DNA of 64,000 nucleotides from Ganoderma boninense (taxonomy: Eukaryota; Basidiomycota; Agaricomycetes; Polyporales; Polyporaceae), in assembly GCA_002900995.3 (NCBI GenBank), contig CM035311.1:1178001-1242000 (forward strand). The letters run 5' to 3'. Position 1 is the stretch's first letter; each line of letters starts with the position of its first letter. The notes below the pieces were generated by a model, which was not told where the DNA came from, ran no database searches, and saw only the letters and a program-made list of their open reading frames with translations. Of the stretch, positions 32,501 to 44,475 are shown piece by piece. The translations under genes were made by a program, and so were the position numbers.

Positions 32501-33547
32501 AAGCATAGCCAGCATCGTTGAACGCGCCTGTCGAGGACAACGCGAAAGTTGAATTGCAATGAAAGTCAGGCGAGTAGGGGGATGGGACGTACGGTTTTCA
32601 GGTCGTTAATCTCCTTTGCGAGGGAGGCGCGGTCCCAGAGCGCGCTCACGTTCGTCGGGTCGAGGCTGTATATCTTACCAAAGCAATAAAGGGCTTGTTG
32701 GTAGTACTCAAGGGATCTGTGAACGCGTCGTTACAACGCATATATCGACTGTCGTCGCTCTGAAAACTAACCTTGACTGTCTTGCCAAGTCTGCCCACTC
32801 GTCAGCGTCGTGGTTCAGATGGGCTGCCATGATCCTGAGCTGGAGTGCCTTCTTCGTCTCGCCCATGTCGTCATAGCACTGAGCGAGGACACTCCACGCT
32901 GGCGCGGCGCGGGGTTCAATGCGTATGACCTCTTGCATGACTCGAATAGTCTCGGGGATGTTGGCATCGACGTAGGCTTGGTTGCCTTCGCCAATGAGAG
33001 CGCGAACCTGTTGTGAAAGAACGGGGCCGTGTCTTCGCCCACGCTATATGCGCAGATACATTACTGGGTCCGTCCCGCCAGTATAGGTGCGATTCGGGAA
33101 AGCGCACCTTCTTCTTTGACCTGCCTACTCCAGACGCCATGCGGAGATCGTCTCTGAATTCGGCCTCGCGCTCTTCGAGGTTGATGTCCCACATCCTACT
33201 CAGCATCCCAGCACTCTCGCCGTCGTCCGCGCCGCGTATATTTTGTATCAGCCGGTCAAAGTCGCCCTCGATCGCTGCCTCGACTCGCGCATCTTCTGCC
33301 TCGGCGTCCGCTTCAAGCGGCCGCGTGCTGGGACCTTCACCGCGGTCAACCAATCCGCGATTGGACCACCCAGGAGCAAGGTCATCTTCATAGTCATCTT
33401 CCGCAGAGCCGGACTCGGATGTGGTTTCGTACTCGTCCGAGCCCTCCGCGTCCTCGTCTGAGTGATGGAGGTCTGAGACGTGCGGAGGTAGTGGACAGTC
33501 ACAGACGAACCTGAGGATATCCAAGGCCTGTCCCCTTCAAAGTCCAT
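29581..33547 (-). CDS. TFC4: TFIIIC TPR subunit (tau131/TFC4, GTF3C3 family)
   Basis: TFC4 is the TPR scaffold of TFIIIC that contacts the tRNA A-box and recruits TFIIIB. Many exons run from the ATG at 33547. After a short first exon comes an acidic N-terminus (EDAEGSDEYETTSESGSAED), then basic GRSKKKVRFPE. TPR repeats follow: MQEVIRIEPRAAPAWSVLAQ with YDDMGETKKALQLR, ALYCFGKIYSLDPTNVSALW, LHNTLGEYGKAAETIRKG, EAAEVYEHVIQADPSNNDAK and YDYAPEDPLVSLSLAIASVG. A charged linker with LSPTQLRELEAQKEREVQQS and a second TPR block end at LYRRWLSL before the stop at 29581. Layout and repeat positions match the family. Internal exon limits were not all fixed. Confidence 0.88.
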
Positions 33548-34353
33548 GATGATTCTCAGAGCAAAATATGACGTGGGGGGGAGGACAAAAGGAGGTCGCG
33601 TCAGCGAGATAGTTAGAGCTAAACCGTACGGTCCAGGAGACAGGCTGTGGCCCACCCACCGGCCGAGCGTGAGCTCTGCCACAGCGGAAAACGCGTTGTG
33701 TCACGCATGACGTAGTGTGACCTGTAGGTCACTCCAGCCGAGGTAGGCGCTTCTTGGCTTTGTCCTCCTGCCTGGCAGCGGTCCCCTGGCGGTCACGGTC
33801 CTCGACGCTCGTTCTGCGCAGTGTTCCTTGTCCTTCCCGTCCCCCAAAAGCATTGGTACAGAGCAACAGGGTTGTTTATAACAGGGTTTGACTAACGCTA
33901 CAGCATTGTATCTTTTTACAGCCGCGTCATGCAGAAGGTGAGTCCATGCGGTCAAAGTCCAGTGTCTAAGTCGTGAGTTACTGATCACAGCGAACTTCAG
34001 TGTTCGAATACCAAATTTTAGGAGCGTCGATAGCTAGTATCACCGCGAATTCGCGGGCAGCGAGGGAGAGATTGAGGGCCTAAAACGTTCGAGGAAACAA
34101 GGTGCGCTCCGAGCCTTCTTCCGTGAGTCATCCATCATTTGCTAGTGGCTCTGGGCGACTACGGGGGCGGGTACTGTTGCGCAATGCCGCCGAGCTTTCG
34201 AGTAAAAGCGAGGGTTCAGCAGTGCGCTACAATTCCAAAGCGTGAGCGTCCAACGGCGCTGTGCGAGCGAAAGGAAGTGTTGACAGGTCAGTGCAATGTC
34301 GCAAGACACAACAATGGCATGTACGTACCGTCCTCAGGTTGGCTCTCGCGCTT
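33548..34353. other. Intergenic upstream of TFC4
   Basis: This covers the TFC4 promoter and the 3' flank of the next minus-strand gene. I see no coding or RNA gene. Confidence 0.5.
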
Positions 34354-35766
34354 CTACCGCCTCTCCAGAATCTCCCATAAGCCATTGTCCATCAGGACCT
34401 GCCGGAACGCAGCCGCCTTCCGACGCAGCCGGGCCTGCTCGTCTTCCTGCTGAACGTAGTCCCAGGCGGGTGGTGGGCCTCCCTCGTAGCGCGTCGAACC
34501 AGCACCGTAATGGTACGACGGTGCGGAAACGGCGGGTGGTGCGGGACGCGGCCGGTTCCCAACGTCAGACGGCCCGCGGATGACCCACGTACCGCAACCG
34601 AAATCGACGCGGCGTTCGGCCCAGGGCATGATCTCCTCCGGCGTATGAGGACCCCTCGACACTGGACTGCGTCCCCCACACGTGGCACCACCATCTGAAG
34701 CCGTCGCTGTATGGTGGAACGTTGTGCGTACCCGCTCTTCACCCCCGAACTGCCACGTCGCGTTGTTCGGAATGTCGAGCGTTGATGGCCACTCCGGGCA
34801 CCAGTCGACTCGCGAGGACACAGGTGGGAATGAAACTCCGGTGGGGGTCGCCATTGCGACAGTGTTCTCCCCGTGGATGGCATGCGTTGACACAGTGGGT
34901 GCACCCCATGGGTAGGATTGCGACTGTGTAGGACCATACGACGTCTGGAGGCAGGCATCCATCGAAGCAGCCTCGGGGACTGGCGCATATGAAGACCTTG
35001 GCTGATCCATGCGGCGCCTGGCTGTGCGGGAGACACGAATCGGGATGCCCTCGGCCCTCCGCTCAGTCTCGGTGGCCGCGGTGTGCGACATCGACTCGAA
35101 TGGCGACGGCTCCGACCACGGTGTGGTGCTGGGCGAATATGGACGTGGGGGAGGTGGGGGGGGACGGCCAATTGATGGACTGCGACTGGTGCTGACATTG
35201 ATATTGAGCAGTTGCAGTGGGCACGTTCCAACCACAAGGCGGGACATCGACCTCCTCTCGAACGCGAGCAGCTTCGATCATCCTCAGCTCGATCTGGTGC
35301 GATAACTGGCAGTTGTTGAGGAGCCATAACGCCCGGGATTCCGTCGGGGCGGCGGCAGTCTCGGTCGACCACAGCGACGGGGTGGTTGGGCTGTACCAAC
35401 AACCCCGCGACGTCGAACGAAGCGCGCGGCGTTCTTCGACTCTCTTGAACCTTGCGAGGACGCGTTGGAAGTGGGCCTCGATCGTCTCCGGGTCGATGGG
35501 CGAAGGACGCTAACGCGTGCCGGTGGTTGGGTGAGTTGAGTTCGCGACGAACCATGTCAGGTTATGGGGACTCACCGAAGGCTTTGCCTGCCAGGAATGC
35601 GCGTCGTATTGACTCCATCCACCCCCCGTGCTTGATGCGAGCCGTTGGATGTCGTTCGTGGAAGTGCATGAGACAGCCACTGCAGCGAGACCGCGTCAGG
35701 CTGGACCAGGTTGAGTGGTTTCATCCGTAATGAAGTTGACGTACCAGTGTAAGTGTTGCTTTGCAT
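34354..35766 (-). CDS. Unknown Pro/Ser-rich protein
   Basis: This is an unrecognised gene. A first exon MQSNTYT (35766) can be spliced to AVSCTSTNDIQRLASSTGGG and then, across GTGAGT...TTAG, in phase to RPSPIDPETIEAHFQRVLAR followed by FKRVEERRALRS and later LWLLNNCQLSHQIELRMIEA. A frame change, probably another intron near 35060-35220, leads to a long Pro/Ser/Thr-rich part and a helical C-terminus (QQEDEQARLRRKAAAFRQVL) ending at 34354. The ends are the best-supported parts. Composition resembles a regulatory protein with a disordered middle, but no DNA-binding or catalytic domain is visible, so no function is proposed. Confidence 0.45.
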
Positions 35767-36359
35767 CGTGATTTAAAAAGTTTTGAGAGCTTTGTGTGAT
35801 AGCAGATGTAAGACGGAGGACACGGAGTCAACGATGTGGGGGGGAAGCGTGGTTGGAAAGTAAGGAGCAGATGTCTGCGCGCTTGCAGACGCGTCGGAGG
35901 GATAAAAGGTCACATGAGCGCGCATTGCCATCCTTTTGTCCCTTTGTCCCCGTTGCATTAGCGGGTAATCCTTTACACTATTCTACAGTCTATTGCCCAT
36001 TGTGCTCCTTTTGCTGATAACCTAGCAACCGCAACGCGGCTTGAGGGACTCTAATCGATATTTGTATTCCTAACGAAACATCGATCGGATTATATACGGA
36101 CACGACTGGATTTCCTCAACGCGCCATGGATATCCGTACGTCGATTTTGTGTTCTTTGAATTTGATATCAATGTACTAACTTCATCCGCTTTATATAGGT
36201 ACAATGCGGTGTGACGCACTGAGACTGGCGAGTAATCCATAAACGGGCACTTTGAAGGCGGTACAGCTACTTATCCAAAAACCTACACCGATGCTACATC
36301 GATTGAGAAGGTGTAACCGGAAACTCTCCTCGAAAACTAAACCAAAATTTCCCCTGGCG
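35767..36359. other. Intergenic, start of BTB island
   Basis: A TTTATATAG element near 36190 has no obvious gene behind it. No other feature is supported. Confidence 0.4.
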
Positions 36360-38007
36360 TTACAAGTTCAGTTCAACCTGGTTTTACCACGCGATCAGTC
36401 GAGTATCCTTTGGATCACAATCGCCCACGGGACCATACCTTTTTGATCGCATTCTCCAGCCTTGTCGGCAAGCTTTGTGAAAGGCTCTGCAAGTTCTTCG
36501 CCTCCTGCCGCGACTCGGAAGACAGCGACGCCTCTGTACCACGCCATTGGATGTATTCGGGCAGTAGCGTGCGGGTGGCAGAGACGATCTCGTCCGCGCC
36601 ACTCGTGGTGGAGTCTGCGATTTTGTGGAGGAAGGAATGCAGCGACCACTGCCGTTCTTCCTTGGCTCCATTCACCATCGGTTTCAGACTCGCATCTGGA
36701 AACTGAGCCTTCACGAGACTGATCTCCGACTGGATGGCGCCATGGCACTTGGTGTAGTAGACGAGCAGGCGATGATACGCTTGTGCGGGCGCGTTCTCCA
36801 ACTCGACGCTGTACTGCGTGCAGATCGCGCTGGGTTTATTGAGGACTAGCTTTGCGGCGTCCTTGGCGAGGGTGTTCTGACCCGCTTCTGCTGCGGCGAG
36901 ATACGCATCCAAAGGGTTGCTTCGGGCCAGCGTGTTCCATCGAGCACGGAGTTTGCCGAGGCCGTATGTCATCTCGTACTTCTCTGCCGCCACTACTATG
37001 CGAGCGAACGTGATGAACGATGGGGTTTCGGCGGCCACGTGTGACTCCGGTCGATGTAGGTGGGGGTAACAACAGGTGTCGAGCAAGGGCCAAAGGATCT
37101 CACTCGGCTCGTCGAGCTGCAGGACCGGAAGAGAGCTTGTCGTTGATTGAGACTGCCCGAAAATATACAACGGTCCCTGGTTGGTGGTGGGGGATGTCGC
37201 AGGGACTTTTGAGAGGAGTTTATCCCGCAATACTGGCGAGGCCATGGCGAGTACGCAGCGATGTGCAGGAGCTTCCCCTCCGTTAGAAGAGCGCACGAGG
37301 ACATCTAGATACGGCACCGTACGAAACGCTGCATCGGCAGCATTGTCAAGTTCGGGGATGTTTGTTGCCCCAGATGCTGTCTTCAGGGGCTCCGAAAACC
37401 TGAACCCCGTGAGCCTTGCCCGGCAGCACGCCCTGAGACGAAAGTAGTCTCCCGCAGAAACTCCCCGCAGTGCCCCATCGGCACCGTTCCCAAGTTCGTC
37501 AAACCTGAAGAAGGTAAGGAAGTTGGCAGCGAGTTGTGCGACGTCCTCGAGGCGCAAGCGGCACGCGATGGCCCACACTTGCAGCGCATTGTGCCCCAGC
37601 ACGTTGGTTGGAACAAGGGTGCGCAGGTCGTTCTTGAGTGTTTGTATGGGGAGCTCTAGTTCGTATTTCTGTGCTGCGATCAGGGCGGCCTCGATGATGG
37701 AGAAAGTAGCAGGTGGGGGTTTGGGGACAGGATAGATTATGACAAGGAGCGTATGGAGGGTGGTACTGAGCTCTGAGATGTCGACGATGGGTTTTTCGGA
37801 CTCATTAGAGGAAGAAACCTTGGAGGGCGATGTTTTTCCAGGTTGGGGGAGGGAAAACATGTCGCGAAAGAAGGGGGACGCTTGGGACAGGATAACGCTA
37901 TGTACGTGGTAATGAACATGATCGGAAGTGCGAAGGATGATGTCTGCACTATCTTGGTTGAAAGGAGAGGGAGCAACCGTCGCCGTCGAATTACCTGTGG
38001 TCGACAT
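36360..38007 (-). CDS. Tandem double-BTB protein 1
   Basis: BTB/POZ domains dimerise and in many proteins bind CUL3 ubiquitin ligase. This 528-residue protein has VAPSPF followed by a BTB domain at about 18-95 (DIILRTSDHVHYHVHSVILS) and a helical tail with GVSAGDYFRL at 182-191. A second BTB begins near 242 (PYLDVLVRSSNGGEAPAHRC) and is followed by AQAYHRLLVYYTKC. The start was set at MSTTGN because the motif directly follows, as in the sister genes; an upstream in-frame ATG at 38142 exists. Exon 1 ends at 36439 (AIKK|GTATGG) and a final 18-nt exon (36377-36360) encodes VELNL. It is divergent from the neighbouring hydrate dehydratase. CUL3 binding is inferred only. Confidence 0.82.
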
Positions 38008-38691
38008 GATGGTGGAGAGAAGGTGACGAGAGAGTAGCGTGCAGCAGCTCGATGATGGGTGCTGAAGTTGACGAAGTGGCGTGAGTGCCGCTGAGCGCCC
38101 GAATTCCACTGAGAGCACTTCGATGAAACAATTCTTTCTCACGACTTTCTTCGATTGCGAACCAAGAAACAGAAAAAAGGATGTGCTGGCCGAATGCTGA
38201 CGTCAAGAAAGAGGGGTTTTGATGGTGGTTAAGTGGCACGGCACACCCGATCTGCGTACATCAAGATAACTCGCTGGAGCTTGGGACTTACCACTTGGCG
38301 TAGCGGATGAGCGTCCCGCCCAGAATAAGGTTCGAGGCGCAGCGTAGCAGCAGCAGTCTGCTGGACTTTTTTCTGGCACAACTCTCTCAAGCAATGCATA
38401 AATTGCTTCTGAGAATTTGGGTCTTTTTTATTGACACGTACAAGAAAACTCCTTTATAGCAGAGCAAGCGTGTTGGGGAGTCTGTGAAGCGCCCGTACAT
38501 GGATGACGTCAGATGAGCGGTAAAGAGTTTGGGCGCAGTCAAGTAACCTGATGACGACGACGACGACGCCGACAAGGGCCCCATACGTTGGCACACACAA
38601 AGCTTGTTTCCCTCTTGCTCTCGATTGCTAGCGTTGCTAGCTTCGTCCTCACAGGAACCGTCTCCTCATCTCGACCAGAAACACAGAAAGC
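38008..38691. other. Divergent promoter region
   Basis: This shared upstream region serves BTB gene 1 (minus) and NAD(P)H-hydrate dehydratase (plus). No clear TATA box is placed for either gene. Confidence 0.4.
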
Positions 38692-40124
38692 ATGTCCGTT
38701 AGAAAGCACATCTTCAACCAGATCAAAGCGATCATCCCGCCACTCAATGGCACTTTGCACAAGGGCCAGTCAGGTCGCGTCGGTGTGCTTGGGGGTGCTT
38801 TGGAGTATGCTCCTTGCCTCGCTTGCGCATCAGCCAGCTGAAAGGGCCGCAGTTACACCGGCGCACCCTTCTTTGCCTCCATGGCCGCGCTCCGATATGT
38901 AAGTCACCCTTGGCTACGGTTCCACGTCCGACGCGCTGAAATTAATGCAGGGAGCAGACCTCTCACACGTTATTTGCTCTCCTACAGCGGCCGGGGCAAT
39001 CAAGTCCTTCTCGCCTGACCTCATTGTTCACCCTGTTCTCCGTGAAGAAGCGTATGTGTCTTCTTCAGACCTCTCCTATGTCCGGCACCGATTACTAAAC
39101 TCCCAAAATCTGCCTTATATCAGGTCCGTGGACTCGATCAAGGAGACACTTTCAGGCCTCCTCTCACGTCTACATGTACTCGTTATCGGCCCCGGGCTCG
39201 GCCGTGAAGACTACATGCTCTCCTTCGCCAAGCTCGCCCTGACCATCGCGAAGGAGCGGGGCATGTATGTTGTTATCGATGCGGATGGGCTGTACATGGT
39301 TGGCCAAGACGTGACAGTCATCAAGGGCTACCGGCGCGCTGTCCTTACGCCGAACGTTGTGGAGTTCCAGCGGCTTAGCGAGCTCGTCGTGAGTGCCACC
39401 ATTTCCATTGTTATCACCGCCTTTCCCCCTCCCCCTGCTGTTTACCATCCCCTCCCAAGCTTTAATGCAGATGCATAGCTCATTGGATCCATCTCGCGCA
39501 GGATATTGATCCAGAAACTCCCCCGGAAGAGCAGGCCGTGCGCATCTCTCTGGCGCTGGGCGGCGTGACGGTCCTTGAGAAGGGGAGCGTCGACAGGATT
39601 TGCACCAACACGGGCAAGGCGACCAAGGAGCAGGCGGCGCTGAACCAGATCGACGAGGGCGAAAGCGCCGAGGAACTGGTTACTGTCGACATCCCGGGCG
39701 GCCTGAAGCGATGTGGCGGCCAGGGCGACATTTTGAGCGGCGCGGTGGGAACGTTTATGGCCTGGGGGAAGTGCTACGAGACGGGGGCATTCGGGTGTGT
39801 CGCCTTTCGGTAACGCCCTAACGCAAATATTTGGAGCGCTTATTCTACTTGCAGGGATGGATCTATCCCGCCTTCGAGAGTACCCCTCTTGGCCGCCGTT
39901 GGCGGATCTCTGCTCACGAGGACCGCTTCGCGACTGACGTATATCAAGAAAGGAAGGAGTACGTTGCATTCTTTTTGGATCTTTGTCGTTGAATCCTGGT
40001 CTGATGTGAGTTATTAGGTATGGTAACCGAGGACATGCTTTCGGAACTAGGACACGCATTTGAAGAGGTTTTCGGTGAAGGTGAAGGTGGAGCAGGGGCT
40101 CCCGTGGGGGACGTCAAGTTGTAA
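38692..40124 (+). CDS. NAXD: ATP-dependent NAD(P)H-hydrate dehydratase
   Basis: This repair enzyme dehydrates damaged NADHX/NADPHX back to NAD(P)H at the cost of ATP. Exons from 38692 read [40 protein letters not shown] (the SGRVxVxGGS-like nucleotide site) with [12 protein letters not shown] following, [46 protein letters not shown] and [16 protein letters not shown]. Later come [20 protein letters not shown] and the catalytic loop [20 protein letters not shown], where GQGDxLSG holds the expected Asp. The last exon, [20 protein letters not shown] and onward, stops at 40124. Splices between the listed exons are in phase. It appears intact, is flanked by BTB genes on both sides, and has no functional link to them. 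Confidence 0.92.
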
Positions 40125-40423
40125 CGGATGGATAAGAATCTAGGACTGGTTCGCACTATGGGGGCCGAAAGGCATATCGCAAATCAACGGCTAGAATTTC
40201 CTCCAAGGTTTCTCTCGGGGGTTGGCGTAGGTCCCATGATGTCCAACCTGAAGAGATTCACCGGCATCACGATCCGGGGAAGGTCGAACTTCGAGAAGGA
40301 AGCTGCGGAGACGCAAGAAAATGCCCACTACGATCTGCGCTGCGGTAGGCGTTCTGCCTGCTACATAAGTTCCTCGTCCTCGCAGGCTTCTATCCAACGA
40401 CCTAATCGTTCAACAGCCTCATC

Positions 40424-42177
40424 ATGTCTGAATCTCCTTTGCTTGCATCCCCTCCTACGGTTGCTCCTTCACCGTTCGACCAGCTCTCCGCAGACATCAC
40501 TATTCGCACCTCGGACCTCGTCGACTTCCATGTCCACAGCCAGATCCTCTCTCAAGCGTCTCTGACTTTTGCAGACATGCTCACCCTCCCGCAGCCACCT
40601 TCCTCCTCAGCCGTTCGTCCGATCATAAACGTCTCCGAGGACTCCAGAACGCTCGAGAACTTATTGCGCCTCTGCTACCCCATCAACAGAGTTCCGCTGC
40701 TCAGTATTGCGGACATCAGTCTTGTGTTAGATGCCGCGAACAAGTACGAGATGCAGGGGCCCCTCTCGGTGATTATGCCTGATCTCCTCAGGCTCGCCCC
40801 CCATAGCCCGTTGCAGGTGTGGGCGGTCGCGTGCAGGACCGGCTCAATGTTCCAAAATATCGCCCGGCGTGCGGCCACTGCGATGGTGGTGCTCTCCAGG
40901 GACCACAGCCTACTGATCAAGGGTTTTGGCCGCCTCTTCCTAGAGCTCGGGTCTCCCTCGCCTTCAACATCACAGCCTTTGCCTCCTCTCACGCTCCTGA
41001 AGCTGATGCTGCGCAAGCACGGCATCGACGCGATACGCGGTGCTTCCGCCGGGGACTACTACCGCCTCCTGGAGTACATTCGCGCGGGAGAGGAGCGGTG
41101 GACTGCAAATCTCATGCACGTATCCACAGACGACCCTCCCTCTGGATCTGCCTATTCGCCGCCGTCGCTGGATGAAGTGATCCCTAGCTTCCCACCACCT
41201 GACCTGAAAATACAATGCTCCGACGGGACACAGTACGCCGCGCACATGGTCTTTCTCTCGGCGCACTCCCCGACGCTCAGAGATCGCATCCGCGCCGCCT
41301 TGGTCGGCGTAAGCCCATGTACGAATAGCGTACCCGTTGGGTCCGCTTCCGCCGCGGATTCGGACCGCGACTCGGAGCCACCGCTGCCCGTCCTCGAGAC
41401 GGACGTCGACTCAACCACCCTATCCACGTTGCTTGCCTTCTGCTACGCCAGCTGCGCGAGCGCCGTCCAGCTCCCCACCAACCTCCGCGTGCTCTCCTCG
41501 ACGCTCATCGCGGCGCAGCAGCTCGACATGCCCCGCGTCGCAGACACCGTGAAAGAGCACTGGGAGCGCGCAGCGCTCGCCGACCCGCTCCAAGCGTACT
41601 TCGTCGCGATCGCGCACGGGCAGGAAGAGCTGGCCCGGTTCGCCGCGCGGCGCGCCCTGGAGGGCCGCGTCGCGGGGGTGTACGCGCGCGGCATGGACTC
41701 CGGGGCGTGCCCCGCGCTCGCGTACCACCGCCTGCTGGAGTACCACGAGGCGTGCGCTCAGGCCGCGCGCGACGTCGTGCGTGCGGCGATGGAGGAGCTG
41801 CAGGGCGACTCGGACAAGCTCGAGTTGAGGGTCGCCCTCCAGCTACTGGCAGGGGATCCAACGTTGGAGCGCTGCCCGGTCGGGCCCAGCCGGCGGACCC
41901 TCCTGCACCGCTCACCGTTGGGGAAGAGCTTGCTGGACCCAGACGAGAGCGATGGCCCGAGGGGGTCCGTGGCCACCGGTTCAGTGTCGCCGCTGGTTCT
42001 CACTTGCTATGGCGTGCACGTCTGGCACCTTGCGGGGAAGATGGCGAAGTTGGAGGACTGCATCCCCGAAAGGATTGCTGACGCAGTCGCGAAGGTGAGC
42101 TCAACTCGGACTCGCCAACGTCGATGAAGCTTGACACGCTCTTGCAGGTCCAACTCGAGTTCGCAGCCCACACGTGA
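40424..42177 (+). CDS. Tandem double-BTB protein 2
   Basis: This 566-residue sister of BTB protein 1 has VAPSPF, a first BTB domain (DITIRTSDLVDFHVHSQILS) at about 20-90, the GASAGDYYRLLEYIRAG linker motif, a second BTB domain (DLKIQCSDGTQYAAHMVFLS) from about residue 262, and ALAYHRLLEYHEAC. Exon 1 is 40424-42094; a 53-nt intron leads to a 30-nt last exon (42148-42177) reading VQLEFAAHT. Without splicing the frame would end at 42127 in a basic tail absent from sister genes, so the spliced form is preferred. A TATA-like CTACATAAG lies about 60 bp upstream. The likely role as a ubiquitin-ligase adaptor or transcriptional co-factor is inferred from the domain only. Confidence 0.82.
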
Positions 42178-42542
42178 GCTTGAAGTTCATTGGTATGAAT
42201 ATGAATGCCCGCCGCCACTACTGCCCGCCGCGTTTAGTGCACAGCATCGATGGATATGGAGGCATTCCGGCTCGTCTAGTAGTTGCATTGCTAAGTGTAA
42301 TAATAGTCATACATGCCATCTCAAAGCATCATCGACGGAACCAACTCTAAACCAGATCTCCATCCATGCAAAGCGCAGAGCGTGAGCGTGAACGTGAACG
42401 TAAAAGCGTAAGTAAAAATGGGCGTAACCTTGGTGTGGTATGTGGGACTGGTATGATTAGGTGTATATGCGCATGCAAGTGCAAGTGTAGTAGATGCGAA
42501 AGCGAAGAGACGACGACGGACAATGAAGAGGGGAAACGCCGC
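42178..42542. other. 3' intergenic region between convergent genes
   Basis: This gap between BTB gene 2 and HMG-CoA synthase contains a short degenerate GAACGT/GAGCGT repeat at about 42370-42405. Confidence 0.4.
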
Positions 42543-44362
42543 TCATGCTTTGGGCGCGCGGACGTACTTGCGGCGGTACTTGCTGTCGATGCTCTCGAGG
42601 TAGTATCCCCCAGGCCAGATGTTGTCGACCGAGCCCTCGGGGACGTACGAACCCGCGTTGTGGTTCTTCTCCCGCAGCTAGAATCACGTGGTAAGCCGCA
42701 CGTCCAAAGATCCAAGAAAATGCAAGAAAAAGACTCACCGTGAGCGCGTCAACGTACTGCTGGCATGGCACGACGGTCATGCTCTCCAGCCGCCTGATGA
42801 GGTCGAGCTTCTCCTTGATCTCCGTCGTGTCGCCCTTGACCTTGATGGTGAAGAACGAGCTCGCAAGCCCGGACCCGAACGCGAACATCGAGATGCGCTT
42901 CCCGTGCATCTCCGCGGGCTCGACGCTCGAGAGCAGGCTCGCGAGGCCGCCGTACAGCGACGCGGTGTACATGTTCCCGCAGCGGCGCGCGCAGCGCATG
43001 CCCTTCTCGACCGTGCCGTCGAACTCGGCCTTCGCGACGCCGATGAACGTCTTCTCGAGCGCCTTGTCCGTCAACGACGCCTTGTACGGCTGCGCGAGCC
43101 ACGCCGCGCGCTCGGGCACCTGCGCGTAGCGCGGCGCGTCCGGGTTCGCGAGGAAGTCGTTGTAGACGAGGCGCGCGTGCGCCTTCTGCACCATCTTGCC
43201 GTACGGCGAGTGGAAGACGGGGAAGTCGACGTCGGTGAGCGAGAACGCGGGGCCCGCCTGGCCCTGCGCCTTCTTCGCCTTCGCGTGCTTGGCGCGGTAC
43301 GCGCCGTAGGACGCGTCGATCGCGGAGATGTACGCCGAGATGGAGAGCGGGCCGTCGACCTCGGGGTACTCCGAGTCGAGCTTGGGCTTGTAGAAGTCGT
43401 ACGTGTTCGCCATGTACGTGCCGTGGATCGCTGGAAGCAGAGCGGAGCCGCGCGTCAGCGAAATGGATTTTACGTTTTCTCGGACTCGTGTGCGCCACGA
43501 GCCCAGTGTCAGGGTTGGCGGATCGGCAGGCCTGATCTCGGTTCAGAGAAGCACAAGCCGCGTAGTACGGAAGCGCGGTGGGAACGAGGGAGAGAGTGGG
43601 AAGGTGGGATGAAGGACAAATATGACGGGTGCAAAAAGGGCGCGTGCGAGAAGAGACTCACGTTCGAGCGCGAGGGGTGCGTTGGGCCCGATGAGCATCG
43701 CGAAAGCGCCGGCACCGCCAGTCGGCCGCCCACTGCCCTCCGCGTAGATGGCAATGTCGCCTCCAACGACAATCGCGTTGCGGCCGTCCCATGACGAGGA
43801 CTCGATCCAGTTGACAGCGTTGAAGAGAGCCGCGGTGGAACCGTAGCAGGCGTTCTTGGAGTCAACACCCTCGACGTCAGTGTTGCCAGCCTCCGCGAAG
43901 TAGTCCATGAGGTGAGTCTTGGTGGATTTTGACTTGTCGATAATGGTCTCAGTGCCGACATCAATGCGACCAATCGACATGGGGTCGATGTTGTACTTTT
44001 CGAGGAGGGACGTCACGGCTTGGTGGGGACGGCGTCAGGACGCGACGGGAGATGGCCAATAGGGAGTGGAGGCTCGTACCGGTGAGTGCGAAGGTGTTGA
44101 TGTCTTCGCGGTCGTCGCAGCAGGCCATGAACTTCTGGCCGAGACCGATGGTGTACTTGCCCTTGGGGACGTTATCGAAGACTTCGAGCTCCTCCTCGGA
44201 AATGCACTGAGGGGATTGTCAGACAGGTAGGACGCGAGGGACAGCGCGTAGAAGACGTACGCGTTTGGGGAAGTACATCTCCATGGCAAGGATACCAACA
44301 TCCTTGGGACGCGCGGGGGCCTCGACATCCTGGCTGGTGGAAGCGTTGAGGGGGACGGTCAT
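42543..44362 (-). CDS. ERG13: Hydroxymethylglutaryl-CoA synthase
   Basis: The enzyme joins acetyl-CoA and acetoacetyl-CoA into HMG-CoA, feeding the mevalonate route to ergosterol and other isoprenoids, including dolichol. The start at 44362 gives [19 protein letters not shown], then [13 protein letters not shown] with the catalytic Glu, and exon 1 (44362-44261) closes in phase. The active-site Cys is in [19 protein letters not shown], where the usual YGGT is [40 protein letters not shown] (catalytic His), [15 protein letters not shown] and [15 protein letters not shown] follow. The last exon, [17 protein letters not shown] with APKA, stops at 42543. All expected regions are present. A TATA box lies about 106 bp upstream. 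It sits inside the BTB island but is a single housekeeping gene. Confidence 0.95.
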
Positions 44363-44467
44363 GGCTGCTGGCGGGATGAAGAGGAGAGCGGTAGGGTTGG
44401 TGTTTGGTGCGACAGGGAGGGACGAGGAGGAGGATGGAAACGAGGAGGAGGAGGGCAAGATTAGGCG

Positions 44468-44475
44468 TTATATAG
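44468..44475 (-). promoter_or_regulatory. TATA box of HMG-CoA synthase gene
   Basis: CTATATAA on the minus strand, about 106 bp upstream of the ATG. Confidence 0.6.

Noticed and set aside
42688..43794. A 368-residue plus-strand frame over HMG-CoA synthase
   Set aside because: It is antisense to well-conserved synthase exons, is almost only Arg/Val/Leu/Asp, and crosses the real introns without reason.
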